Of a stretch of 64,000 nt of DNA, positions 53,627 to 63,113 are shown one piece after another; position 1 is the first letter of the stretch; the number at the start of each line of letters is the position of its first letter. Location: assembly GCA_026391355.1 (NCBI GenBank), contig JAPLDH010000016.1:58918-122917 (forward strand). The letters run 5' to 3'. The translations under genes were made by a program, and so were the position numbers. The DNA comes from Bacteroidota bacterium. Its GTDB lineage: Bacteria > Bacteroidota > Bacteroidia > Bacteroidales > FEN-979. The notes under the pieces were generated by a model. The model did no database searches and was not told the origin of the DNA. It was given only the letters and a program-made list of their open reading frames with translations.

Positions 53627-54385
53627 ATGAGAATACAATATTGTTCCGATTTGCACCTGGAATTTTTGGAAAACAAGGATTTTCTGATATCAGACCCGCT
53701 GAAACCAGGGGGAGATATCTTGCTCCTCGCCGGCGATATCGTTCCTTTTGCAGTTATGGGAAAACACGATGATTTCTTTGACTACATTTCTGCTAATTTC
53801 GAAAAAACCTTCTGGATTCCAGGCAATCACGAGTATTATCGTTCGGATATCAACTTAAGAAGTGGGACTTTTCTAGAGCCTATTCGAGACAATGTATTTC
53901 TGTTAAACAATTCATCGATAATCATTGATGGAATAAAATTCATTTTTTCCACAATGTGGTCTAAAATAAGCCCTGATAATTATTTTCATATCAGGAAAGG
54001 GATGTCAGATTTTCATGTGATTAAACGGAACCATGATGCTTTTATCCCTGCAGACTTCAACCAGCTTCATTCAGAATGCTTTAGTTTTCTTGAGAAAGAG
54101 ATTCGGGAACCATTTGAGGGTAAAAAGATGGTAGTAACCCATCATGTTCCTACGTTACTTAATTACCCGAAAAAATATAAGGGTGACATTTTAAATGAGG
54201 CATTTGCCTTGGAACTGTATGATTTTATTGAGCAAACGGAAGTGGATTATTGGCTTTTCGGGCACCATCATTATAATCCCCCATCTTTTACAATTGGAAA
54301 AACCCTTATGATCACAAACCAACTTGGGTATGTTAAGTACGATGAAAATGAAACTTTTAACAATGAAATGGAAATTATTTTATGA
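53627..54385 (+). CDS. calcineurin-like metallophosphoesterase
   Basis: 252 aa with all five metal-site motifs: YCSDLHLEF (DxH), LLAGDIVPF (GD), WIPGNHEYY (GNHE), VVTHHVPT (H) and FGHHHYN (GHxH). It hydrolyses phosphoester bonds, perhaps of nucleotides or nucleic acid ends. It starts 5 nt after the previous gene and overlaps hsdS by 4 nt (ATGA), placing it firmly in the type I operon. Cargo phosphoesterases in type I loci are known, but their role is not. Confidence 0.92.
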   Translation: MRIQYCSDLHLEFLENKDFLISDPLKPGGDILLLAGDIVPFAVMGKHDDFFDYISANFEKTFWIPGNHEYYRSDINLRSGTFLEPIRDNVFLLNNSSIIIDGIKFIFSTMWSKISPDNYFHIRKGMSDFHVIKRNHDAFIPADFNQLHSECFSFLEKEIREPFEGKKMVVTHHVPTLLNYPKKYKGDILNEAFALELYDFIEQTEVDYWLFGHHHYNPPSFTIGKTLMITNQLGYVKYDENETFNNEMEIIL

Positions 54386-55608
54386 AACCTGATCAACACG
54401 CTTCTACTAGGGTCAAGCTTTCAATTCAAAGCTTTATTCCTACAAACTGGGAATTAAAGCGGATTTCAGACGTAATTATTAATATTTCTAACGGATTAAC
54501 ATATGACCCGGAGATTAAAGAGGGTTTCCCGATCACAAGAATTGAAACCATTTCTGAAGGAGTGATTAATCTTGAGAAGGTTGGACATATTGTTTTCCGG
54601 GATTCCTTTGGTCGATATAAACTTAGAAGTGGCGATATATTATATAGTCATATTAATAGTGTTGCACATATTGGTAAAGTTGCTTTTGTAAATAAGGATA
54701 TGGAGGTTCTTCATGGTATGAACCTACTCCGGATAATCCCAAATTCAAATATTCTTCCCGTTTTCCTTTTTTACTTTTTTAATTCAGAAATTGCAAGAAA
54801 ACAGGCTTTTCTGACAGCAAAAAGAGCAGTTAATCAGGCCAGCTTAAGTACTTTAGAAATCAAAGCTTTTCACCTTCCTCTACCTCCACTTATTGAACAA
54901 ATCTCTATCGCCAATTGCCTTTCTACATGGGACAAGGCTATTTCAGCAACCTCTTCACTCATTTCCCAAAAAGAACTTCGTAAAATGTGGTTGCTGATGC
55001 TGTTGCTTACAGGGAAGAAAAGATTGCCCGGATTTAACGGGGAGTGGGAAAAATTTGGAGCCGGTGAAGTTTTTAAAAGTGTTTCTGTGAAAGGCACACT
55101 GGATGAAGAACTACTTTCTGCTACACAAGATAGAGGAATGATTCCAAGAAGTATGCTTTCAGGAAGAGTCACAATGCCTTCAAGCGGAACTGATTCTTTT
55201 AAACTTGTTGACAAGGGTGACTTTGTAGTCAGTTTACGTTCCTTTCAAGGAGGTTTGGAATACTCTTATTATAAAGGAATTGTCAGCCCAGCCTATACAG
55301 TTTTAAAACCCAGGAAGATAATCAATGAAGAATTTTTCAAGCAATATTTTAAGTCGTACGATTTTATTGGCCATCTATCAATTGCAGTAATCGGAATTCG
55401 GGATGGGAAACAAATTAGTTATGATGACTTCTGTGCGGTTAAAATCCCTTATCCCTCCATTGAAGAGCAAACAGCCATCGCCCGGGTTTTACAATCAGCC
55501 GACAAGGAAATTACCTTGCTCAAAGCTAACCTTGCTAAGCTGAAGGAGCAGAAGAAGGGGTTGATGCAGCAATTATTGACTGGAAAAAAGAGGTTTAATA
55601 TTGATTAG
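54382..55608 (+). CDS. hsdS: type I restriction specificity subunit
   Basis: 408 aa with two target recognition domains (about 10-165 and 215-375), each followed by a conserved helix: PPLIEQISIANCLSTWDKAI and PSIEEQTAIARVLQSADKEI, the latter ending LKEQKKGLMQQLLTGKKRF. These set the DNA site recognised by HsdM/HsdR. Its start overlaps the metallophosphoesterase stop. A GKKRLPGFNGEW linker opens the second half, the usual inter-domain sequence. All parts look intact. Confidence 0.95.
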   Translation: MKPDQHASTRVKLSIQSFIPTNWELKRISDVIINISNGLTYDPEIKEGFPITRIETISEGVINLEKVGHIVFRDSFGRYKLRSGDILYSHINSVAHIGKVAFVNKDMEVLHGMNLLRIIPNSNILPVFLFYFFNSEIARKQAFLTAKRAVNQASLSTLEIKAFHLPLPPLIEQISIANCLSTWDKAISATSSLISQKELRKMWLLMLLLTGKKRLPGFNGEWEKFGAGEVFKSVSVKGTLDEELLSATQDRGMIPRSMLSGRVTMPSSGTDSFKLVDKGDFVVSLRSFQGGLEYSYYKGIVSPAYTVLKPRKIINEEFFKQYFKSYDFIGHLSIAVIGIRDGKQISYDDFCAVKIPYPSIEEQTAIARVLQSADKEITLLKANLAKLKEQKKGLMQQLLTGKKRFNID

Positions 55609-55611
55609 AAA

Positions 55612-56052
55612 ATGAAAAAGACTGACAAAAAGAACTTACCAATAGCGATGATTCTTGAAATTGAATTAGGCGTTATTTTCAAGAATTATGAATACTCCCT
55701 TGATAGATGGGGCGACGGAGATAATTATTGTCAAATTGGCGATAATTCATTTATCTTTTTAGAATGCGAAAATACACAGAAGCATCCAAACACAAATGTG
55801 CTTAAATATTGGCCTTTTTTGGAAAAACATCCCTCAAATCGTGTGGTTCTCTTCCAATATTTTTTTCCTGAAAACAAAGCGCCAAAAAATCGCTTGGCGC
55901 TTTGTAACTTTCTAGCATTGAAAATCCAGGAATTGTTTCCAAAGAGATTCCAATATATCAAATTAATTGGCGGGAAAGAATCAATTACTAGAGAATTGAA
56001 AAACCAAAACAAAGGTGTGTTGCAGGTTTTACTTAATGGAAATAGTATTTGA
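55612..56052 (+). CDS. hypothetical protein
   Basis: 146 aa, 3 nt after hsdS. AKIIFKNYEY-like and GDNSFIFLECENTQKHPNTN, ending in a helical region LKIQELFPKRFQ. The E-x-E/ILEIELG and FLECEN segments could recall a nuclease-like fold, but I cannot support a family. It is the third unassigned gene of the locus and probably co-transcribed with hsdS. Confidence 0.6.
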   Translation: MKKTDKKNLPIAMILEIELGVIFKNYEYSLDRWGDGDNYCQIGDNSFIFLECENTQKHPNTNVLKYWPFLEKHPSNRVVLFQYFFPENKAPKNRLALCNFLALKIQELFPKRFQYIKLIGGKESITRELKNQNKGVLQVLLNGNSI

Positions 56053-56071
56053 TCAATAAATACAAAAAATT

Positions 56072-58063
56072 ATGAGTAGTAAAAGAGAATTGCATACGCT
56101 ATTTATTAAGCATGACACAGATTTTAGAACCTTGTCAAAAAAAGCTCTATCTGAGGTTATTCTTAAAATCATCCTTTTCCAGAAAAGTGGCACAAGAGTA
56201 GCACAAATCAAATCAGAACTTTCTTCTATTATAAAAGGTAATGTTTCTGATCAAATGATATCTGAATCATTGGATATATTAACGAGAGAGAAGAAGATAG
56301 TTCACCATAGAGGGAGGTATAATATACATTCACGGATATCGGCGAAACTTGATGAATCTGTAACTGCTAATAAGGAGTTACAAGATAGAGTCTTTAAAAA
56401 GTATTTATCATCTGCACAAACCCCATACGAAATTTTAAAATCTTGGTTCCAGGACACATTGATTCTATTTTTCGAGAATTATAGTATGGAGTGGTTTAAC
56501 CATTTGGCTCACCTTGGGAAATTTACCCCCAAGCAATTTGATAATAATGTACTATCTGCAATAAATGAGACTATTCTGAACTATGGAGATAATCTGCTTC
56601 CTGAGGATCATTCTTGGTTAAAGACACAGTTCACGAAATTTTATGAAAGCGAGGAATCAGATGAAAATATAATGTTTTGGAATTTTGGAATGTCTTTATT
56701 TTCTTCAAGATTAATAACTGCCCAAAATTATGCTGATAAGATTTCTATTGAAACATATAAGAATGGAAATTTCCTGTTAGATACTAATATTCTGATGATT
56801 TTAGATTTAGAAGGACATGAATTAAATCAATCTTTCGAATCTCTTGATAAAATATTAAATCAATTAAAAATTAAAACCAAATATCTTCATATTACAAAAG
56901 AAGAATACAGAAGAGCCATTGAGGGTAGAAAAGTAGATACGATGCATGTCTTTGAATCGTATGATATAGAAGTATTAAAAGCCACAAAATGCCCCTTTGT
57001 TCAAACCGCAATAAAAAGAGGTTGTAATGATTCTTCTGATGTAGAAAGAATGTTCGATACTCTATTTGATATCCCGAAATCTATATCTAATCTTACAAAT
57101 ATTGATATAATTGATTACCCAGAGCTTGAGACCGAGGTCCAAACCGGTTGTGCAAATGAGGATTTAAAGAAAAAAATTAACGAAATTCACTACAGACGAT
57201 TAAAAAGAGATAAAAGAGAAAACCCTAAAATTCACGATGCTGGATTAATTCACGGTGTGAATTTTCTTAGAAGGGAAGATCGGACATGGATTCTAACTGC
57301 TGATGGAACATTAAAGGTATATGCGATTGAAAATGTTATTAGAGATGAAACAGAAATCGCAATTGGTCTTGATGCATTGATAGCAATGTTCGCTGTCAAC
57401 AGTGGCGGAGTGGATGTCGATTCATCAGATTTTGCACCATTATTTAAAAATCTAATTAAGAATTCTCTAATCCCCGAAGATCATATTTTTGATGTTCGTG
57501 ATCTTGCATTCATCCTTAGTACCAACTTGCGAATAAATGATTTAGATAGCGAAAAAGTTGTGGAAATAGCAAACACGGTCAGAAGAATGCGAATAGCAGG
57601 GGAAAAAGATGAAGAAATCTCCCTATTCCTTCGACGCGAAATCGAAGGCCAAAAATTAACCATCGTCAAAGATCTTAATGCAGCAAAAGCTAATGAAGGA
57701 GTTGCAAAAGCAAGGAAAGAACAAGCCGAAAAAGAAAGAGATTTTGCTTATAATGAGATAAGGGAAAAAAGAAAAGCAGAACTGAGAGATAAATATGATA
57801 GACAATTAAGAGTTAATCGTACCCTTCTAATCATTATCCCAATACTCATTTCATTATTTTTCTTTTTTGCCTTAAGATATGGCCTAAAAACAGATCTCTT
57901 TGTTCAATTTTTAGTAGCATGTGGAATAGAGTTCTTTTTTGGCCTTATACCATATTTCCCTTTAAATCGAAGATTTATTAAAAAACATAGTGAATATGTT
58001 CATGACATTGATAAAATTGTTGAATATGAGATCATTGAAATGAAAAAGAATGCTAAAATTTAA
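56072..58063 (+). CDS. membrane-anchored PIN-like protein in type I RM locus
   Basis: 663 aa. N-terminal helical/winged-helix-like part (about 20-90), then a PIN-like nuclease core: GNFLLDTNILMILD (about 235), HDAGLIHGVNFL (about 388) and WILTADGTLKVYA (about 409), giving the acidic residues expected of PIN RNases. A coiled-coil region (KANEGVAKARKEQAEKERDF) follows, then two transmembrane helices near residues 586-608 and 612-635 (LLIIIPILISLFFFFALRYG, VQFLVACGIEFFFGLIPYFP). It is 8 nt from the next gene. A membrane-tethered RNase that acts on phage infection is the hypothesis; no family name is known to me. Confidence 0.7.
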   Translation: MSSKRELHTLFIKHDTDFRTLSKKALSEVILKIILFQKSGTRVAQIKSELSSIIKGNVSDQMISESLDILTREKKIVHHRGRYNIHSRISAKLDESVTANKELQDRVFKKYLSSAQTPYEILKSWFQDTLILFFENYSMEWFNHLAHLGKFTPKQFDNNVLSAINETILNYGDNLLPEDHSWLKTQFTKFYESEESDENIMFWNFGMSLFSSRLITAQNYADKISIETYKNGNFLLDTNILMILDLEGHELNQSFESLDKILNQLKIKTKYLHITKEEYRRAIEGRKVDTMHVFESYDIEVLKATKCPFVQTAIKRGCNDSSDVERMFDTLFDIPKSISNLTNIDIIDYPELETEVQTGCANEDLKKKINEIHYRRLKRDKRENPKIHDAGLIHGVNFLRREDRTWILTADGTLKVYAIENVIRDETEIAIGLDALIAMFAVNSGGVDVDSSDFAPLFKNLIKNSLIPEDHIFDVRDLAFILSTNLRINDLDSEKVVEIANTVRRMRIAGEKDEEISLFLRREIEGQKLTIVKDLNAAKANEGVAKARKEQAEKERDFAYNEIREKRKAELRDKYDRQLRVNRTLLIIIPILISLFFFFALRYGLKTDLFVQFLVACGIEFFFGLIPYFPLNRRFIKKHSEYVHDIDKIVEYEIIEMKKNAKI

Positions 58064-58066
58064 TCA

Positions 58067-59728
58067 ATGAAAAGTATAAACGAAGAGTCAACCTTAAGAC
58101 AATTACTCTCATTGCCTAATGAAAATGAAGTAGTTGAGTTCAAAGAGGCAAAAAACACATATGATTTTACAAAATTGGGGAAGTATTTTTCCGCTTTAAG
58201 TAATGAAGCAAATCTACAAGGCAAACCTTTTGCATGGCTAGTATTTGGCGTCGAGGATAAACATCATCATATCGTTGGTAGTCATTTTCGTCCCATTCGA
58301 AAAGACTTGGATAGCTTAAAAAGTGAAATAGGGAATAAAACCACAAATCGAATAACTTTTATTGAGATTTACGAAGTACATCTACCCGAAGGAAGGGTGG
58401 TAATGTTTCAGATTCCTGCAGCTCCAAAGGGTTTTCCGATAGCCTTTGAGGGACACTATTATGGTCGTGATGGTGAGGATTTGGTTCCACTAAATCTGGA
58501 AGAAATAGAAAGAATCAGGGCACAAGCTACTACTGAGGATTGGAGTGCTGCAATCATTCCTGATGCCATCATTGATGATCTGGATAAGGATGCTATATTG
58601 GTTGCCCGTAATAATTTCAAAAACAAATTCTCAGAAAAAGCATCAGAGGTTGATAATTGGGATGATACAACATTTCTTAATAAGTCAAAAATTCTCAATA
58701 AAGGAAGAATTACAAGGGCTGCCATTATATTATTAGGCAAAGAAGAATCAGAGCATTTAATCAGTCCGGCAGAGGCAAAAATCAGATGGTTACTCAAAGA
58801 TGCCAGCGGCAATGATAAAGATTATATGATTGTTGGATGTCCTTTTTTATTGGCTGTTGACAAAATCTATAACCGGATTCGCAATCTGAAATATCGTTAC
58901 CTTAAAGATGGCACCCTTTTCCCGGATGAAGTGAACCAATATGAACCTTTTATCATTCGTGAAGCACTGAATAATTGTATTGCGCATCAGGACTACACAA
59001 AAAATGGGAGAATAAATGTTATTGAATTGGATGATCAGTTGATATTCACAAATCTTGGGAGTTTCATCCCTGGAAGTGTCGAAAGAGTCGTTAAAGAAAA
59101 TGCTCCCGAAGAACATTACCGGAATCGGTTCCTAGCTACAGCAATGTTTAACCTTAAGATGGTTGACACTGCCGGCGGAGGAATCCGGAAAATGTTCAAC
59201 TTCCAGCGTGAACGATTCTTTCCCATGCCTGATTATAACCTGTCTGATGGGAAAGTCAAAGTTACTATCACTGGCAAGGTTTTAGATGTAGAGTACGCAA
59301 GGGTACTCGCTAAAAACAGAGATTTGACACTTGAAGAAATCATGATGCTGGATAAAGTCCAGAAGAAACAACGACTGAATAATTTCGAGGAAAAACACCT
59401 TAAAGCAAAACGATTAATAGAAGGAAGAAAACCCAATTATTTTATTTCATTAAAAGTTGCTCAACAAACTGGACAAAAAGCAACCTACACGAAAAATAAA
59501 GCATTTGATAAAGCATACTACCTGGATCTTATAATAAAATCATTAACAGAACATGGTCATATAAATAGGTCTGATGTCGATGAATTATTATGGAATAAAC
59601 TACCAGATTGGATGAGTGAACAGCAAAAGAAACATAAAGTTAACAATTTACTTTCTGAATTGAGACATAAAGGGGCTATTAAAAACATTGGAACCGATAA
59701 CAAGCCAAATTGGATACTAATTAAGTAG
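58067..59728 (+). CDS. AlbA_2 / HATPase_c_4 protein (Schlafen-like, RecG-like C-terminus)
   Basis: 553 aa. AlbA_2 domain at the N-terminus (NENEVVEFKEAKNTYDFTKL, GKYFSALSNEANLQGKP, WLVFGVEDK, GHYYGRDGEDLVPL). A GHKL-type ATPase domain follows near 290-400 (IREALNNCIAHQDYTKNGRI, TAGGGIRKMF). A winged helix ends it. Such proteins often sit between hsdS and hsdR in type I loci; role unknown, perhaps regulation or an abortive effector. Adjacent PIN-like gene ends 3 nt before its start, so both are in one operon. Confidence 0.9.
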   Translation: MKSINEESTLRQLLSLPNENEVVEFKEAKNTYDFTKLGKYFSALSNEANLQGKPFAWLVFGVEDKHHHIVGSHFRPIRKDLDSLKSEIGNKTTNRITFIEIYEVHLPEGRVVMFQIPAAPKGFPIAFEGHYYGRDGEDLVPLNLEEIERIRAQATTEDWSAAIIPDAIIDDLDKDAILVARNNFKNKFSEKASEVDNWDDTTFLNKSKILNKGRITRAAIILLGKEESEHLISPAEAKIRWLLKDASGNDKDYMIVGCPFLLAVDKIYNRIRNLKYRYLKDGTLFPDEVNQYEPFIIREALNNCIAHQDYTKNGRINVIELDDQLIFTNLGSFIPGSVERVVKENAPEEHYRNRFLATAMFNLKMVDTAGGGIRKMFNFQRERFFPMPDYNLSDGKVKVTITGKVLDVEYARVLAKNRDLTLEEIMMLDKVQKKQRLNNFEEKHLKAKRLIEGRKPNYFISLKVAQQTGQKATYTKNKAFDKAYYLDLIIKSLTEHGHINRSDVDELLWNKLPDWMSEQQKKHKVNNLLSELRHKGAIKNIGTDNKPNWILIK

Positions 59729-59734
59729 TCAATA

Positions 59735-59884
59735 ATTAGACAAACTATTAGACAAACTATTAGATAAACTATTAGATATAATGTTAAATTGGCTATTAAA
59801 CAGGCTGTTAAACAGGACATTAGGATAACGATTAGATTAGCTTTTCGATTAACTATTAGATAAACTATTAGATAAATTTATTTC
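59735..59884 (+). repeat. tandem 12-nt repeats (ACTATTAGA[C/T]AA)
   Basis: Imperfect direct repeats with unit AAACTATTAGAY (59742, 59754, 59766 and again 59861-59880), between them degenerate units GGCTATTAAACA/GGCTGTTAAACA. They fill the gap between the AlbA_2 gene and hsdR and may create variable spacing. The unit is shorter than a CRISPR repeat, with no spacers. Confidence 0.8.
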
Positions 59885-59891
59885 TTCATAC

Positions 59892-62800
59892 ATGCAGACC
59901 CCCTCCTTCAAAGAAGACCACATCAGCCAGATACCGGCATTACAGATGCTGATAAAATTGGGTTATACGTACCTCAGTCCTGAAGAAGCATTGCAATTCC
60001 GAGGGAATAAAACCACCAACGTAATTCTAGAAGATATTCTCCGAAAGCAACTGAAAGAGATCAATGTAAGGAAAGTCAGCTCTACCCGGGAGATGATTTT
60101 CTCTGATGCCAATATTGAAAATGGTATCCAGGCTTTGAAAGACATGCCCATGAATGAAGGGTATATTTCTGCCTGCGAACAAGCCTACAACCTCTTAACA
60201 CTTGGTAAAGCCTTTGAGCAAAGTATTGATGGAAATAAAAAAAGTTTCACCCTTTATTATATTGATTGGTCTCCGGAAACTTTCTTTACAAACAACGTTT
60301 TTCATGTCACGGAAGAATACAGCGTAATGCGCAGTACCAGTAAAGAACATTATAGGCCGGACATTGTTCTTTTTGTCAATGGAATTCCTTTGTGCATAAT
60401 TGAATGCAAGCGACCGGATATGAAAGACCCTATTGCGCAAGCGATTTCTCAACATCTCCGGAATCAGCATGAAGATGGAATCCGCAGTCTGTACGTGTAT
60501 GCCCAATGCCTTTTAAGTATCGGCACAAACGAAGCCAGTTTTGCCACAAACGGTACGCCCGAAAAGTTCTGGTCTATTTGGCATGAGAAATTCAATAATA
60601 AAAGTGAAGAAGAACAATACCGGAATCATTTGTTGGAAATTAAAAATCAGCCTTTATCGCTTGACCAGAAAAATCAACTCTTTGCCGATCGGTTTAAATA
60701 TGTCCGGAGCTACTTTGATGCATTGGAATCGGAGAAAATCCTGCCGGTTACCCAAGATGAATACCTTTTCGGCTTGTGCAGTCCGAAACGAATATTAGAC
60801 ATGGCTTTTAATTATATTCTATTCGATAACGGGGAAAAGAAGATTGCCCGTTACCAGCAGTTTTTTGTCATTAAAAAGGCCATGGATCGTATCCGCACGA
60901 TAGAAGGTGGGAAGAGAAAAGGAGGGGTAATCTGGCATACTCAGGGTAGTGGAAAGTCGCTTACCATGGTGATGCTGGCCCAGGCCATAGCGCTTGAGAA
61001 AAGCATTGTAAACCCCAAGATTATTTTGGTCACAGACCGTGTGGATCTTGATGAACAGATTACCGGAACGTTTCGCAAATGCGGAATGTTCGTTGACAAT
61101 GCAACTACCGGACAGCGCCTCGTTGATCTTCTGGAGAGCAAGAGTGATGCTGTTGTTACTACTGTTATCAACAAATTTGAGGCAGCAGTCAGGAAGATCA
61201 TCAAACCCATTGAAAACCCGAACATTTTTGTCCTGGTCGATGAAGGGCACCGTACTCAGTATGGCATGTTTAATATCAATATGCAAAAAACCCTGCCCAA
61301 TGCATGTTTTATCGCCATGACCGGAACACCGTTGTTTAAGAAAGATAAAAATACTGCCATCAAGTTTGGTGGTATCATTGATGAATATACCGTGGATCGG
61401 GCTGTAAAAGACAAAGCCGTTGTTCCATTGTTGTATGAAGGTCGTCATGCAAAGCAGGTTGTTCATGAAAAAGCAGTTGATGATTATTTCAACCTGATTT
61501 CTGAACCGTTGACAGAATATCAGAAAGCCGACCTGAAAAAAAAGATGAGTCGCGCTGATCACTTGAATGCAGCAGAACAAAAAATCTATGCAATAGCATG
61601 GGACCTGAGTCTTCATTTCAGGAATAATTTTCAGCATCGTACCCCCTTTAAAGGGCAACTTGTGTGCGACAGAAAGGAAAACGCTATCAAGTACAAATCC
61701 TGTCTAGATGATATTGGGATTGTCACATCCGAAGTTTTAATCTCCCCTCCAGACGATCGTGAAGGCGAGGATAGTTCCTTTGGAGAGACATCGGACAGAG
61801 TTAAGCGTTTCTGGAAAAAGATGATGGATGAGCATGGCAGTCCGAAACGTTATGAAAAGAACATCATAAGTCGTTTCAAGTACCAGCCAACCCCTGAAAT
61901 TATTATTGTGGTTGATAAGCTTCTGACCGGGTTCGATGAGCCAAAGAACATTGTTCTTTATCTGACACGGAAACTTCAAGGTCATTCACTCTTACAAGCA
62001 ATAGCCAGAGTAAACCGTGTATATACTGATAAAGATTATGGCTACATCATTGATTATTATGGAGTGATTGAACAGTTGGATGATGCACTGCAATTGTACT
62101 CTTCCTTTGAAGATTTTGACCTGGATGATCTTGGCCAGACACTTACCAACATCATTGATGAAGTAAAGAAACTTCCGCAAATACATTCTGAACTCTGGGA
62201 TGTTTTTAAAACAATCACCAACAAGCGCGATGCAGAAGGTTATCAGCAATTTCTGAAAGATGAATCGATCCGGGTTGTGTTTTATGATAAGCTGCTGGCA
62301 TTTGCAAGGATATTAAAACTGGCATTCGCCTCTATTCAATTCCACAAGGAAACGGATGAAAAGACCATTGACCGGTACAAAGAAGACCTTGCTTTCTTCC
62401 TGAAATTAAGAAGCGCTGTATTGCAACGCTATTCTGATGATGTGGATTACAGGCAATATGAAGGTCAGATACAGAAACTTATTGATACTCATGTGCAAAC
62501 CGACGATGTGAAACCAATTACGGAACTGGTGAACATTTTCGAGAAAGAACGGTTTGAAGAGGAAGTTGAGAAAACTGTAGGTATTGCTGCCAAGGCCGAT
62601 AAAATTGCATCCAGGACAGCAAAACATATTTCAGAGAAAATGGAGGAAGATCCCGCCTTCTATAAAAAGTTCTCGGAAATGTTAAAAGAAACCATTGAAC
62701 TTCATGAGTTGGGCCGCATCAACGACGCCCAGAAATTAAAGAAGGTTACTGAAATCATGAATGCAGTACTTTCACATACCGATGCAGATATTCCGGAATC

Positions 62801-63113
62801 ATTAGAGGGCAGGGATGTGGCAAAAGCATTCTTCGGGTTGGCTAAAGAGGGTCTTACGGATAAGTTTCAGGATGAAACAATATTGAAAAGCATTTCCGCC
62901 GATATTGCACTTGCAGCAGATGAAATCATTATGAAACATATTGTTGTTGACTGGCAGATAAAGATAGACGTTCCAAAGCGTATGTTTCATTTAATTGGTG
63001 ATTATCTGATCGATGAAGTCAGGGATAAATACCATCTTCAAATGACATTTGAGGAAATTGACAGTATTGCTGAACAGATTGTTGATGTTGCAAAGATCAG
63101 ATACAAGAAATGA
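59892..63113 (+). CDS. hsdR: type I restriction endonuclease subunit R
   Basis: 1073 aa. N-terminal PD-(D/E)xK nuclease: YRPDIVLFVNGIPLCIIECK (D at about 158, E-x-K at about 170). SF2 translocase: Walker A HTQGSGKSL (about 352), LVDEGHRTQYG (about 450), MTGTPLF, and motif VI AIARVNRVYTDK. A C-terminal helical region contacts HsdM/S. It cuts DNA at distance when unmodified sites are recognised. Starts 12 nt after the tandem repeats. All motifs intact, so restriction should be functional. Confidence 0.96.
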   Translation: MQTPSFKEDHISQIPALQMLIKLGYTYLSPEEALQFRGNKTTNVILEDILRKQLKEINVRKVSSTREMIFSDANIENGIQALKDMPMNEGYISACEQAYNLLTLGKAFEQSIDGNKKSFTLYYIDWSPETFFTNNVFHVTEEYSVMRSTSKEHYRPDIVLFVNGIPLCIIECKRPDMKDPIAQAISQHLRNQHEDGIRSLYVYAQCLLSIGTNEASFATNGTPEKFWSIWHEKFNNKSEEEQYRNHLLEIKNQPLSLDQKNQLFADRFKYVRSYFDALESEKILPVTQDEYLFGLCSPKRILDMAFNYILFDNGEKKIARYQQFFVIKKAMDRIRTIEGGKRKGGVIWHTQGSGKSLTMVMLAQAIALEKSIVNPKIILVTDRVDLDEQITGTFRKCGMFVDNATTGQRLVDLLESKSDAVVTTVINKFEAAVRKIIKPIENPNIFVLVDEGHRTQYGMFNINMQKTLPNACFIAMTGTPLFKKDKNTAIKFGGIIDEYTVDRAVKDKAVVPLLYEGRHAKQVVHEKAVDDYFNLISEPLTEYQKADLKKKMSRADHLNAAEQKIYAIAWDLSLHFRNNFQHRTPFKGQLVCDRKENAIKYKSCLDDIGIVTSEVLISPPDDREGEDSSFGETSDRVKRFWKKMMDEHGSPKRYEKNIISRFKYQPTPEIIIVVDKLLTGFDEPKNIVLYLTRKLQGHSLLQAIARVNRVYTDKDYGYIIDYYGVIEQLDDALQLYSSFEDFDLDDLGQTLTNIIDEVKKLPQIHSELWDVFKTITNKRDAEGYQQFLKDESIRVVFYDKLLAFARILKLAFASIQFHKETDEKTIDRYKEDLAFFLKLRSAVLQRYSDDVDYRQYEGQIQKLIDTHVQTDDVKPITELVNIFEKERFEEEVEKTVGIAAKADKIASRTAKHISEKMEEDPAFYKKFSEMLKETIELHELGRINDAQKLKKVTEIMNAVLSHTDADIPESLEGRDVAKAFFGLAKEGLTDKFQDETILKSISADIALAADEIIMKHIVVDWQIKIDVPKRMFHLIGDYLIDEVRDKYHLQMTFEEIDSIAEQIVDVAKIRYKK

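Noticed and set aside
59735-59884. CRISPR array
   Set aside because: Units are 12 nt, imperfect and contiguous with no spacers, and there are no cas genes.
60819-61658. 279-aa minus-strand ORF
   Set aside because: Lies entirely antisense to the helicase part of hsdR; Cys/Phe-rich, no start signal, typical shadow frame.
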